DNA of 17,014 nucleotides from Burkholderiaceae bacterium (GCA_022701965.1 JAKONL010000604.1:1-17014); one strand, 5' to 3'. Counted from the first letter of the stretch, positions 8,001 through 14,456 are shown. Notes: generated by a model from the letters alone, not told the origin. Program-made: numbers and translations.

Positions 8001-8377
8001 CGCTCGCGCTGCTGCGCCCGCGCTTCGCGCGCATGAAGCTATTGAGCGCCGACGAGCTGCGCGACCTGCCCGACGGCCGCATCGTGCGCGCCTGCGGCAT
8101 CGTGACCATGCGGCAGCGCCCGGGCACCGCCAAGGGCACGATCTTCGTGTCGCTGGAAGACGAGACGGGCATCGTCAACGTCATCGTCTGGAACGACCTG
8201 GTCGAGGAGGCGCGCGAGCCGCTGCTCAAGGCCAAGCTGCTCGCGGTGCAGGGCGTGTGGCAGCGCAACACCGCCGGCGGCGGCCATGTGCGGCACCTGC
8301 TCGCGCGCCGCTTCAAGGACCTGACGCCGCTGCTGGGCCGGCTCGCCGAGGGCCGGCGCAGCCGGGACTTCCATTGA
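5081..8377 (+). CDS. dnaE2: DnaE2 (ImuC), error-prone DNA polymerase III alpha subunit
   Basis: A 1098-residue protein of normal DnaE2 length. The ATG at 5081 overlaps the imuB stop by 8 bases, and CAGGGG lies just upstream. The N-terminal PHP domain starts at about residue 36 (AELHCLTNFSFQRGASRPEE, then LAITDE). The polymerase active site is PDIDVDFE, with Asp432 and Asp434 matching the E. coli DnaE catalytic pair; Asp586 in KVDVLALGML is the likely third acidic residue. Conserved blocks include CQGRGSSANSVVCFCLGIT, SQHVGGFVL, AIVRPGPIQGGMVHPYL and FGEYGFPESHAASFA. The C-terminal OB-fold domain (about 1005-1075) includes TIFVSLEDETGIVNVIVW. DnaE2 is the catalytic subunit that extends past lesions during SOS mutagenesis, working with ImuA/ImuB. 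It is the last gene of the LexA-controlled operon. Very secure. Confidence 0.96.
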   Translation: MPDLTDKQIRARRPARLHVLPTRPIAGPPSELPAYAELHCLTNFSFQRGASRPEELVAQAHQLGYRALAITDECSVAGIVRAHVALREHPEAMADWERAHPEAPAFARNPDFRLLFGSEFDFGRFRLVAIAHDLEGWGNLCEFITAARTTKAPKGEYRVCWEDGSPAALAHCEILFVPQRRPGGAIDRLALADDLARARSMFGIHVWLAVELLNELDDDLWLVTLEELGDAAGIPRVAAGDIHMHKRSRKPLQDVITAIREGRPVAECGFALQGNAERHLRSRVRLANLYPAEMMANTLEVAARCRFDPDEIRQHYEYPKELLGNGETPAQTLERKTWDGAADRYPGGIPEKVRRQLAHELELIVEKHYEMFFLTVEDIVRFARSEEILCQGRGSSANSVVCFCLGITSIDPEIGHLLFERFLSRERNEPPDIDVDFEHQRREEVIQYIYRKYGRERAAIAAVVICYRSRSALRDVGKAMGVDARLVEEFARDHYWFDQAILEDRMEEAMARAGVREPALRLRQWLELAQQLNGFPRHLSQHVGGFVLTQTKLTRLVPVENASMPERSIIQWEKDDLEAMGMLKVDVLALGMLSAIRRSIDFMNRWRGTAVQMHQIPHDDPKVYDMICAADTVGVFQIESRAQMSMLPRLQPREFYDLVVEVAIVRPGPIQGGMVHPYLKNREKVRRGEQIEYRYPALKVALERTLGVPIFQEQVMQIAMIAAKFSPDEADALRRAMAAWKHTGRIEKFQDKLIDGMVGNGYDRPFAEAIFSQVKGFGEYGFPESHAASFAKLVSVSCWLKCHEPACFLAAMLDSQPMGFYSASQLVQDARRHGVEVRPVDVTASDFHSTLEQGGGTDPVVRLGLGRIVALTKAGAERLLKARAVAPFTSTEDLALRADLDGRDMAALAGADALMALSGHRRQQVWDATAQRRTTALLKGVPIHEEALRLPAASEGEEIVGDYASLDLTLRRHPLALLRPRFARMKLLSADELRDLPDGRIVRACGIVTMRQRPGTAKGTIFVSLEDETGIVNVIVWNDLVEEAREPLLKAKLLAVQGVWQRNTAGGGHVRHLLARRFKDLTPLLGRLAEGRRSRDFH

Positions 8378-8395
8378 CCGTGACTTCGGTCTTTT
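8376..8395 (+). terminator. Weak intrinsic-terminator-like hairpin after dnaE2
   Basis: GACCG (8376-8380) pairs with CGGTC (8387-8391) around the loop TGACTT and is followed by TTTT and a pyrimidine-rich run to about 8406. The left arm starts within the dnaE2 stop codon. The stem is only 5 bp, so termination may be partial, and read-through into the gene at 8456 is possible. Confidence 0.45.
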
Positions 8396-8414
8396 CCCTT
8401 TTCCTTCAATGGCC

Positions 8415-8434
8415 CCGCGCTCGACGAAGCGCGG
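8415..8434. repeat. GC-rich inverted repeat between dnaE2 and the nuclease-like gene
   Basis: CCGCGC (8415-8420) and GCGCGG (8429-8434) form a 6-bp perfect stem around an 8-base loop. No T run follows, so it is not a canonical terminator. It may back up the weaker hairpin just upstream or simply structure the mRNA. Confidence 0.4.
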
Positions 8435-8455
8435 CGCCGTGGTTAATCTGACGCG

Positions 8456-9394
8456 ATGTCCTTCTCAGAATCCCCGGAAGTCTTCCAGAGCATCGACGTA
8501 CCCTCGGGTCCGCCGCCCGAGCCGATGCCGCCCATCGCGCCGCCACCGTCGCCAGCGCCGGTGGTCGATCCGCCGCCGGGCGTGCCGCCCGTCACCGAGC
8601 CGGGCGGCACGCCGCCGGTGTCGGAGCCGCCCGCGGGCGCCGCCATCGGGCTCGGCCGCATCCATGCGCGCCGCCTGCGCGAGGTCTACCGCTCGGCAGG
8701 CTGGCCGTGCTGCGACCCGATCGAGGTCGACCTGCTGGCCGCCGGCCTGCTGGAGCGTCGCACCTCGGCGCTCGGCCACGAGACGCTGCGCGTCACCGAC
8801 AGCGGCATCGCGCACATCGCCGGCTCGCTGCGCGTGAACCGCGCGGCGCTGTCGGACCACGAGGCGCTCGTGGAGCGGGTCGCGCGCGAGATGACGCGCT
8901 CGGGCCGCATCGCCTGGCGCGGCATCGGCCTGCGCGCGCAGCTGCCGGCCTTGCAGGAGGGCGGGCCGCACCGCTGGTGCATCGCGCGGCCCGATGTCTT
9001 CTCGATCCGCAACACCAGCGTCGAGGCCTATGCGCAGCCGATCGTCCACGAGATCAAGGTGCGTCGCGCCGACCTGATGGCCGACCTGCGCAAGCCCGAC
9101 AAGCGCGCTGCCTATCTCGACCTGGGCGGCGAGTGCTGGTACGTGCTGGGTCGCGACGCGCGCGGTCGTCCGATCGCCACGCCGGAGGAGATACCCCTCG
9201 AATGCGGCGTGCTGATGCTCGACGAGAACGCCCGCCTGGTCGTTGCCCGGGCGGCCGTGCATCGCGCGCTTCCCCGGATGCCGTTCGCGACCTGGATGAC
9301 GCTGGCCAAGGCGCAACCGGTACGCGGTTTCGACGAGGACACGCAGGGGCTGCTGGCGCCGCTCGACGAAGATTTGTCTGTCGGATGTGACTGA
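8456..9394 (+). CDS. Proline-rich protein with winged-helix-like and PD-(D/E)XK nuclease-like (MmcB-like) domains
   Basis: A 312-residue protein. Residues about 16-60 are a proline-rich, probably disordered linker (PSGPPPEPMPPIAPPPSPAP and on). Residues about 68-122 look like a winged helix (IHARRLREVYRSAGWPCCDP, then LLAAGLLERRTSALGHETLR, VTDSGIAHIAG). The C-terminal domain shows a PD-(D/E)XK pattern: Asp180 in RPDVFSIR, Glu199 and Lys201 in HEIKVRRADLMADLRKPDK, with a hydrophobic strand between, and a possible motif-I Glu near 137-145. The block resembles MmcB, an SOS-regulated DNA-repair protein described in Caulobacter. No signal peptide or membrane segment is present, so it should be cytosolic. 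The ATG at 8456 has no strong ribosome-binding site. It lies 78 bases after dnaE2 on the same strand, which suggests a DNA-repair role, but function and the nuclease assignment are inference. No LexA box was seen upstream of it. Confidence 0.75.
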   Translation: MSFSESPEVFQSIDVPSGPPPEPMPPIAPPPSPAPVVDPPPGVPPVTEPGGTPPVSEPPAGAAIGLGRIHARRLREVYRSAGWPCCDPIEVDLLAAGLLERRTSALGHETLRVTDSGIAHIAGSLRVNRAALSDHEALVERVAREMTRSGRIAWRGIGLRAQLPALQEGGPHRWCIARPDVFSIRNTSVEAYAQPIVHEIKVRRADLMADLRKPDKRAAYLDLGGECWYVLGRDARGRPIATPEEIPLECGVLMLDENARLVVARAAVHRALPRMPFATWMTLAKAQPVRGFDEDTQGLLAPLDEDLSVGCD

Positions 9395-9401
9395 CATCCA
9401 T

Positions 9402-9429
9402 TTGCAATAATTGATTCCAAATGTAAACT
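9402..9429 (+). promoter_or_regulatory. Putative sigma-70 promoter in an AT-rich gap
   Basis: TTGCAA (9402-9407) and TAAACT (9424-9429) have a 16-base spacer, each matching four of six consensus positions. They lie in the only AT-rich stretch around here (about 9395-9430), just after the nuclease-like gene. This would serve the small gene at 9493 with a leader of roughly 55 bases. Confidence 0.4.
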
Positions 9430-9492
9430 ATGTCACCCGTCGATCGTTGCTGGCATGTCGGGTCCGATCCGATCCTCTGCCGGAAGCCATCG

Positions 9493-9834
9493 ATGCAGCC
9501 TCTTCTCGAATTCGTCAAGCGCCACGCACGCTCCTACACCTACAGCATCCGCGCCTCCCGGATGCCCGGCGCGGAGCCGGTCCCTTGCTACATCGACCGG
9601 GGTCACGTCTCGCTGACCGCGTGCCTCCAGGATGCGGCGCAAGCCCTGAGCACGAACTTTCCCCGCGTCAACGTCCGTTACCAGGACGTGTGCATGGGCG
9701 AGATCGACGCGCGTCAGCTCACGCGCAACGCGGAGCAGATCGCCAGCGCATGGATGCTGGCGGACGAGCACCGCGCTCAGGCGCGATCGCGCCGCGTCGC
9801 GTCCGAAGGTACCGAGAGCAGCCCGACCTTCTGA
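9493..9834 (+). CDS. Small hypothetical protein, function unknown
   Basis: The frame gives 113 residues from the ATG at 9493, chosen because GGAAG sits about 8 bases upstream. An in-frame ATG at 9430 would give 134 residues but has no ribosome-binding site and lies at the putative promoter. The protein starts MQPLLEFVKRHARSYTYSIR, is mixed alpha/beta in character with two cysteines (CYIDRG, CLQDAA), and ends in a charged, probably helical region (ARQLTRNAEQIASAWMLADE). No signal peptide, membrane segment or known motif was recognised. It is flanked by its own AT-rich promoter region and converges on the transporter gene. An opposite-strand frame of similar length (9433-9771) exists but lacks support. 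Existence is likely; function unknown. Confidence 0.6.
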   Translation: MQPLLEFVKRHARSYTYSIRASRMPGAEPVPCYIDRGHVSLTACLQDAAQALSTNFPRVNVRYQDVCMGEIDARQLTRNAEQIASAWMLADEHRAQARSRRVASEGTESSPTF

Positions 9835-9840
9835 GGCTGC

Positions 9841-9864
9841 GACTGCCGGACTGCCGGACTGCCG
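9841..9864 (+). repeat. Triplicated 8-bp tandem repeat GACTGCCG
   Basis: Three exact, contiguous copies of GACTGCCG fill 9841-9864, in the 34-base gap between two convergent genes. Overlapping copies also create a small hairpin (GCCGG/CCGGC), but no T run follows on either strand. It may be a slippage product or a weak bidirectional termination element. Confidence 0.7.
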
Positions 9865-9868
9865 GCGG

Positions 9869-11185
9869 TTACCGGTTGACGACCTTGCGCGACATCGACA
9901 GCACGATCGCGCCGCCGACCAGCAGGCTCGCCGCGATCACGAACAGCCCGTTGTTGGTGCTGCCCGTCACGTCCTTGATCCAGCCGACGATGAACGGGCT
10001 GACGAATCCGGCCAGGTTGCCCACGGAATTGATCAGCGCAATGCCCGCGGCGGCCGCGGCGCCGCCCAGGAAGGCCGGCGGCAGGCACCAGAACTGCGCA
10101 AGGCCGGTGAGGATGCCCATGGTCGCGACCGTCAGCGTGACGATGGCCCAGAGCGGCGTCTGCGGCACCAGCGTGCTCGCCACCAGGCCGATGGCACCGG
10201 CCACCGCCGGGATCGCGATGTGCCAGCGCCGCTCGCCGGTACGGTCGGAGTTGCGGCTGGTCCAGATCATGCAGACCACGGCCGCCGCGTAGGGAATCGC
10301 CACCAGGAAGCCGATCGTCGTCGTGTTGGAGATGCCCGATGCCTTGACCAGCGACGGCAGCCAGAAGCCGACGCCGTAGAGACCCATGATGAAGCCGAAG
10401 TAGGCCGCGCTCAGGATCCAGACCTTCGGATTGCGGAACGCGCCGGAAGCCGAGTGGTCCTCGACCTTCGCGCCGTCGGCGTCGATGTTCCGCTGCAGCA
10501 TCTGCTTGTCCCGATCGCTCAGCCACGGCGCATCGGCGATCCGGTCCTTCAGCACCAGCAGCACCACCACGCCCAGCACCACCGAAGGCACCGCCTCGAT
10601 GAAGAAGAGCCACTTCCAGCCGGCGACGCCGTGGAAGCCGTCGAAGGCCGAGAGGATCCAGCCCGACAGCGGCCCGCCGATCACGCCGGCCATCGGGATG
10701 CCGGTCATGAAGAGCGAAGTCACCTTGGCGCGCCGCGCGGCCGGATACCAGTAGGTGAGGTACAGGATGATGCCGGGGAAGAAGCCGGCCTCGGCCACGC
10801 CGAGGAAGAAGCGCAGCACGTAGAACGACGTCGGCGTCTGCACGAACACCATGCAGCCGGAGATCACGCCCCAGCTGATCATGATCCGGGCGATCCACTT
10901 GCGGGCGCCGAAGCGGTGCAGCGCCAGGTTGCTCGGCACCTCGAAGATGAAGTAGCCGAGGAAGAAGATGCCGGCACCCAGCCCGTAGATCGCCTCGCTG
11001 AACTTCAGGTCGTTGAGCATCTGCAGCTTGGCGAAGCCGACATTGACGCGGTCCAGGTAGGCCGCGACGTAGCAGATGAAGAGCAGCGGCAGCAGGCGCC
11101 AGGTGACGCGGGCGTAGGCCGCGTCGTCGGCGCCGTCCGCGCGCGGCTGCGCTGCCGCGCCGCGCGGCAGGGTGGTCGTGTTCAT
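9869..11185 (-). CDS. MFS transporter, anion:cation symporter (ACS) family
   Basis: A 438-residue inner-membrane protein with about 12 predicted membrane segments and a cytosolic central loop (about residues 210-245, LKDRIADAPWLSDRDKQMLQ). Near the start, LLPLLFICYVAAYLDRVNVG is the hallmark ACS-family first segment, where the Asp-Arg pair is conserved. The TM2-TM3 block EVPSNLALHRFGARKWIARI is also typical of this family (tartrate, phthalate, hydroxy-acid and sugar-acid carriers). The start at 11185 has CGGAG 8 bases upstream. It is the second gene of a minus-strand pair, 50 bases after the aldolase-family gene, which suggests it imports that enzyme's substrate or a precursor. The exact substrate cannot be told. 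Confidence 0.92.
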   Translation of the reverse strand: MNTTTLPRGAAAQPRADGADDAAYARVTWRLLPLLFICYVAAYLDRVNVGFAKLQMLNDLKFSEAIYGLGAGIFFLGYFIFEVPSNLALHRFGARKWIARIMISWGVISGCMVFVQTPTSFYVLRFFLGVAEAGFFPGIILYLTYWYPAARRAKVTSLFMTGIPMAGVIGGPLSGWILSAFDGFHGVAGWKWLFFIEAVPSVVLGVVVLLVLKDRIADAPWLSDRDKQMLQRNIDADGAKVEDHSASGAFRNPKVWILSAAYFGFIMGLYGVGFWLPSLVKASGISNTTTIGFLVAIPYAAAVVCMIWTSRNSDRTGERRWHIAIPAVAGAIGLVASTLVPQTPLWAIVTLTVATMGILTGLAQFWCLPPAFLGGAAAAAGIALINSVGNLAGFVSPFIVGWIKDVTGSTNNGLFVIAASLLVGGAIVLSMSRKVVNR

Positions 11186-11235
11186 GGGTTGTCTCCGTTT
11201 TCTTGTGGGTCGCTCGCAGCCGCCGGGGCGGTGCT

Positions 11236-12048
11236 TCAGTCGAACATGTCCGGCTGCGTCTTCGCGATGTGGTCGTACAGCGTCTGGAAATGCAGCCAGC
11301 CGATGAACTCGCTGCCGACGTGCTCGCGACTGTAGCGCGCGCGCTCGGGCGTGACCAGGGTCGGCTTGATCCCGGTGGCGTCGATCATCAGCTGCTGCTG
11401 GCAGCAGCGTTCCAGCGCGATGAACCAGAAGGCCGCCGCGTCGATGCTGTGGCGGCTGGCCGTGAGCAGGCCGTGGTTCTGGTGGATGGCCGCCTTCACG
11501 CCCTGGAACGCATTGGCGACCTTGTTGCCGCCCTTCTTCTCCACCGCCACCTGGCCGGCCTCGTCGCCGATCACGACATGGTCCTCGAAGAACGCGGCGG
11601 CATCCTGCGTGATCGGTTCGAGCTTCTTGCCGAGCGCCGCGAAGGCCGTGCCGTAGACGGTGTGCGCATGGCACATCGCCAGGATGTCGGGATGCGCGTC
11701 GTGCACGGCGGCGTGCAGCACGAAGCCGGCGCGGTTGACCGCATGGTCGCCTTCGATCACGGTGCCTTCGTGGTCGACCAGGATCAGGTTGGAGACCTTG
11801 ACCAGCGAGAAGTGCACGGCCATCGGGTTGGTCCAGTACAGGTGCGGCCGCTCCGGGTCGCGGATCGTCAGGTGGCCGGCGAAGCCGTAGTCGAAGCCCT
11901 GCAGCGCGAAGGCGCGGCAGGCGGCCACGAGATGCTCCTTCAGATACTGGCGTTCTTCGGCATGGCTGGTGAAGGTCGGGACTTCCGGAAAGATGAGGCC
12001 CTGCTGTTCGGGCTGGTAGACCGAGATGCGCTTGCGGGTGTCGAGCAT
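11236..12048 (-). CDS. Class II aldolase/adducin family protein
   Basis: The frame gives 270 residues from the ATG at 12048 (GAGAGA upstream); an upstream in-frame ATG at 12132 would only add a poor N-terminus through the promoter region. The adducin/aldolase fold is clear: GFDYGFAGHLTIRDPE (51-66), NLILVDHEGTVIEGD, HPDILAMCHAHTVYG with metal ligands His127 and His129, and IHQNHGLLTAS with the third ligand His192. Relative to L-fuculose-phosphate aldolase, the position of catalytic Glu73 (19 residues before the first His ligand) is Gly108, in NRAGFVLH. The protein therefore probably does not run the textbook aldol cleavage. It more likely belongs to the Mug14-like branch, whose reactions are poorly defined. 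It is first gene of an operon with the MFS carrier, divergent from a LysR regulator. Family is secure, reaction unknown. Confidence 0.88.
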   Translation of the reverse strand: MLDTRKRISVYQPEQQGLIFPEVPTFTSHAEERQYLKEHLVAACRAFALQGFDYGFAGHLTIRDPERPHLYWTNPMAVHFSLVKVSNLILVDHEGTVIEGDHAVNRAGFVLHAAVHDAHPDILAMCHAHTVYGTAFAALGKKLEPITQDAAAFFEDHVVIGDEAGQVAVEKKGGNKVANAFQGVKAAIHQNHGLLTASRHSIDAAAFWFIALERCCQQQLMIDATGIKPTLVTPERARYSREHVGSEFIGWLHFQTLYDHIAKTQPDMFD

Positions 12049-12084
12049 GGTGTGTCTCTCGCTGGTTGTGTTCGTGAGGACGCC

Positions 12085-12113
12085 ATCATGCGAAGCCGCG
12101 ATGCGTTTGACAA
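12085..12113 (-). promoter_or_regulatory. Putative promoter of the aldolase-transporter operon
   Basis: On the minus strand TTGTCA (12113-12108) and CATGAT (12090-12085) are separated by exactly 17 bases, matching five and four of six consensus positions. Transcription would start near 12078, about 30 bases before the aldolase start codon. The LysR-type dyad upstream would then be centred near -64. Confidence 0.5.
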
Positions 12114-12133
12114 AGGACGGCTGTTCGCCCACG

Positions 12134-12150
12134 GATGAAATGGATTCATC
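12134..12150. promoter_or_regulatory. Putative LysR-type regulator operator (T-N11-A dyad)
   Basis: GATGAA (12134-12139) and TTCATC (12145-12150) form a perfect 6-bp inverted repeat with a 5-base spacer, and the inner TGAAATGGATTCA has exact T-N11-A form. It lies between the divergent aldolase operon and the lysR-type gene, about 64 bases upstream of the predicted aldolase transcription start. That is the classic recognition-site position for activation by LysR proteins, with self-repression of the regulator from the other side. Confidence 0.55.
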
Positions 12151-12176
12151 TATGCTCGCTCCAGCGAATTCTCCTC

Positions 12177-13073
12177 ATGCGACGCCTCCCATCGTTCTCC
12201 GCCCTGCGTGCCTTCGAGTCCGCGGCCCGCCTCGGCGGCTTCCTGCAGGCCGGGGACGAACTCCACCTGACGGCCTCCGCCATCAGCCACCAGGTGCGCG
12301 CGCTGGAGACCTGGTTCGGCCGTGCGCTCTTCGTGCGCGGCGTGCGCAAGGTGACGCTGACGCTCGACGGTCGGCGGCTGCTCGACCGGCTCGGCCCGGC
12401 TTTCGACCAGATCGAGGATGCCTGCGCCGAACTGCGTCCGTCGCCCTCGCGCAGCGAACTCGCGGTGCATTGCGCGCCGAGCTTCGCGGCCACATGGCTC
12501 GGCCCGAGGCTGCCGCAGTTCATGGCGGCGCATCCGTCGGTCGTGATCCGCATGTCCTCGAGCGCCGAGCCCGCCGATCTTTCGAGATCGACGGAGATCG
12601 ACGTCGCGATCGCCTACGGCGAGCCGCCGCCGCATGCCAGCGTGACGGTCGAGCCGCTGGGCCTGGAGGCGACCGTGCCGATGTGCGCGCCGCGCCTGCT
12701 CGAAGGCCGCGCGCCGCCGACGCCCGCCGACGTGCTGCGGTTGACGCTGATCGATTCGAAAGTGAATCCGGTCCAGTGGGCCGACTGGTGCCGGCTCAAC
12801 GGCGTGAAGCTGCCGTCCGGCGCGCGGCCGTCGTTCGATCGCGGCTCGATGGCCATCGCCGCCGCCGCCGACGGCCTGGGCGTCGCGCTGGAGACGACGC
12901 GCTTCGCCGGGCCGGAACTCGCACGCGGCGAACTCGTGGTGCTGGACGGCGCGGAGTTCAGGCGCATCGAGCGCGTGATGCACTTCCTCTGCTACCGCCG
13001 ATCGGGCGTCGACAACGAGCGGCTGATGGCGTTCTGCGGCTGGCTCAGGACGGAGCTGCTTCGCGCGCCCTGA
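12177..13073 (+). CDS. LysR-type transcriptional regulator, GcvA-like subgroup
   Basis: The frame gives 298 residues from the ATG at 12177. This start gives the family opening MRRLPSFSALRAFESAARLG; the in-frame ATG at 12135 would add 14 residues running through the putative operator. Neither has a strong ribosome-binding site. The N-terminal winged helix-turn-helix spans about residues 5-64 (FLQAGDELHLTASAISHQVR as the helix-turn-helix, then LETWFGRALFVRG). The rest is the periplasmic-binding-like effector domain, with the usual LAVHCAPSFAATWLGPRLPQF strand. It is divergent from the aldolase-transporter operon, which it probably controls in response to that pathway's substrate. Its 3' end overlaps the convergent PepSY gene by 29 bases. 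Confidence 0.92.
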   Translation: MRRLPSFSALRAFESAARLGGFLQAGDELHLTASAISHQVRALETWFGRALFVRGVRKVTLTLDGRRLLDRLGPAFDQIEDACAELRPSPSRSELAVHCAPSFAATWLGPRLPQFMAAHPSVVIRMSSSAEPADLSRSTEIDVAIAYGEPPPHASVTVEPLGLEATVPMCAPRLLEGRAPPTPADVLRLTLIDSKVNPVQWADWCRLNGVKLPSGARPSFDRGSMAIAAAADGLGVALETTRFAGPELARGELVVLDGAEFRRIERVMHFLCYRRSGVDNERLMAFCGWLRTELLRAP

Positions 13074-14454
13074 CGCGCCGCACCACCACCAGCCAGTCGA
13101 GCGCCAGCATCGCCAGCAGCGACGCGCCCACCAGCGGGAACGCGACGCCTCCCACCGCCAGCAGCGCGACCACCGTGCGCAGCGTCCGCCGGTCGGCCGG
13201 CAAGGGCGGCACGCCCATCGCGCCGGCCGGACGGCGCTTCCACCACATCGCGACCGCGCTCACGCACAGCAGCACGATGCCCAGGCAGGCCACGACCAGC
13301 ACCGCCTGGTTCGGCACGCCGAACTCCTGGCCCATGTGGACGTTGATCCCCCATTCGAGCCAGCGGCCGAGCGGGCCGTAGTAGGCGTAGCGCATGTCCA
13401 CGAGCGGTGCTCCGCTGTACTGGTCGAGGTGGATCACGCGCTGCTTCGAGAGCTCCGGCGGGTACACGGATGCGGTGTAGACGCCGGTCGGCCCCCGCGG
13501 CAGCGCGACCGTGAATCCTGGTGCGATGCCCAGGCGCTCGAAGACGGCGACGGCCGCATCGAGCCCGATGGCGTTCATGGCTGCAGCGGTTTCTGGTGCG
13601 GTCGCCCGGGCTGCATGGCCCTCGTGTCCGGCATGGTCCGCATGCGCCGAAGTGGGCACGCGCGCCTGCTTCAGCGACCAGGACGTGTGCCCGTCGTCGC
13701 TCATGCGCTGCTGCGACATCGGCACCTGCACCCGCACGCCGGCCGGATAGCCGAAATTGCTTCCGTTGGCCCACCGGTTGACCTGATCGCCCCAGAGCAC
13801 CGACCACGGCATCCCGGTCAGCGCCAGGAAGACCAGTGCGCCGCCGACGAAGAGGCCGGTCACCGCATGCAGGTCGCGCCAGAACACCCGCTGGCGCGGC
13901 TTGCCTCGCACCGACAGCACGCCGCCCCGGCCGCCGCGTCCGGGCCCGCGCGGCCACCACAGGTAGATGCCGGTCGCCACCAGCAGCACGGCCCAGCCGG
14001 CCGCGATCTCGATGGCGCCGCGAGCGACCTTGCCGAAGTACTTGAGGCTGTGCAGCTTGCGGATCGTCCAGGCGACGCTGCCGCCATCGGGCAGCGCGCC
14101 CAGCACCCGCGCGCCGTGCGGGTCGACGAAGACCGACAGCGCCTGTCCGTCCGCGGCCGCGATGCCGACCTCGGCCGAATCGGTGGGCGACGCGGCTGGC
14201 GTGTATTTGCGCAGCGTGCCGGGATGTGCCGCCAGCGCGGCCGCCACCACTTCGCCGTGCGGCCGCGCAGGGCCTGTCGTCGTCACGAACTTCAGGTCGC
14301 GATGGAAATGGCCGTCGATCTGCGTCCTGAAGACATACAGGCCGCCCGTCACGGCCAGCCAGGTCAGGAACGGCAGCACCAGCAGGCCGGCGTAGAAGTG
14401 CCAGCGCCAGACGGCGCGGTAGAGGTTCGTCACCGGACTGGTGGTCGCGGTCAT
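13045..14454 (-). CDS. PepSY-associated TM protein with His-rich insert, putative metallophore/metal reductase
   Basis: The frame gives 469 residues from the ATG at 14454. Membrane segments fall at about 20-43 (HFYAGLLVLPFLTWLAVTGG), 160-182, 208-232, 390-412 and 430-460. The first PepSY-like extracytoplasmic part follows TM1, with conserved LRKYTPAA and SVFVDPHGARVLG, then IRKLHSLKYFGK. LHAVTGLF and the LEWGINVHMGQEFG block carry His residues typical of this family. Between TM3 and the second PepSY-like part is SAHADHAGHEGHAAR (bases about 13609-13654), a His/Asp-rich stretch likely to bind metal. Proteins of this family beside TonB receptors are proposed inner-membrane ferric-siderophore reductases. 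The start follows the receptor stop by 2 bases, so it is co-transcribed and probably coupled. Metal specificity is not determined. Confidence 0.88.
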   Translation of the reverse strand: MTATTSPVTNLYRAVWRWHFYAGLLVLPFLTWLAVTGGLYVFRTQIDGHFHRDLKFVTTTGPARPHGEVVAAALAAHPGTLRKYTPAASPTDSAEVGIAAADGQALSVFVDPHGARVLGALPDGGSVAWTIRKLHSLKYFGKVARGAIEIAAGWAVLLVATGIYLWWPRGPGRGGRGGVLSVRGKPRQRVFWRDLHAVTGLFVGGALVFLALTGMPWSVLWGDQVNRWANGSNFGYPAGVRVQVPMSQQRMSDDGHTSWSLKQARVPTSAHADHAGHEGHAARATAPETAAAMNAIGLDAAVAVFERLGIAPGFTVALPRGPTGVYTASVYPPELSKQRVIHLDQYSGAPLVDMRYAYYGPLGRWLEWGINVHMGQEFGVPNQAVLVVACLGIVLLCVSAVAMWWKRRPAGAMGVPPLPADRRTLRTVVALLAVGGVAFPLVGASLLAMLALDWLVVVRRVRAREAAPS

Positions 14455-14456
14455 CG

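Noticed and set aside
8415..8434. GC-rich hairpin after dnaE2 as a strong intrinsic terminator
   Set aside because: The stem is good but there is no T run after it; listed only as an inverted repeat.
5299..8451. Plus-strand frame of 1050 codons in another phase over dnaE2
   Set aside because: Arg/Gly/Ala-rich out-of-frame translation of dnaE2, with no start signal or motif.
9433..9771. Minus-strand 112-codon frame opposite the small unknown gene
   Set aside because: No ribosome-binding site or promoter was seen; the plus strand has both, although neither product is recognised.
10220..11335. Plus-strand frame of 371 codons opposite the MFS transporter
   Set aside because: Charged low-complexity sequence antisense to a clear 12-segment transporter.
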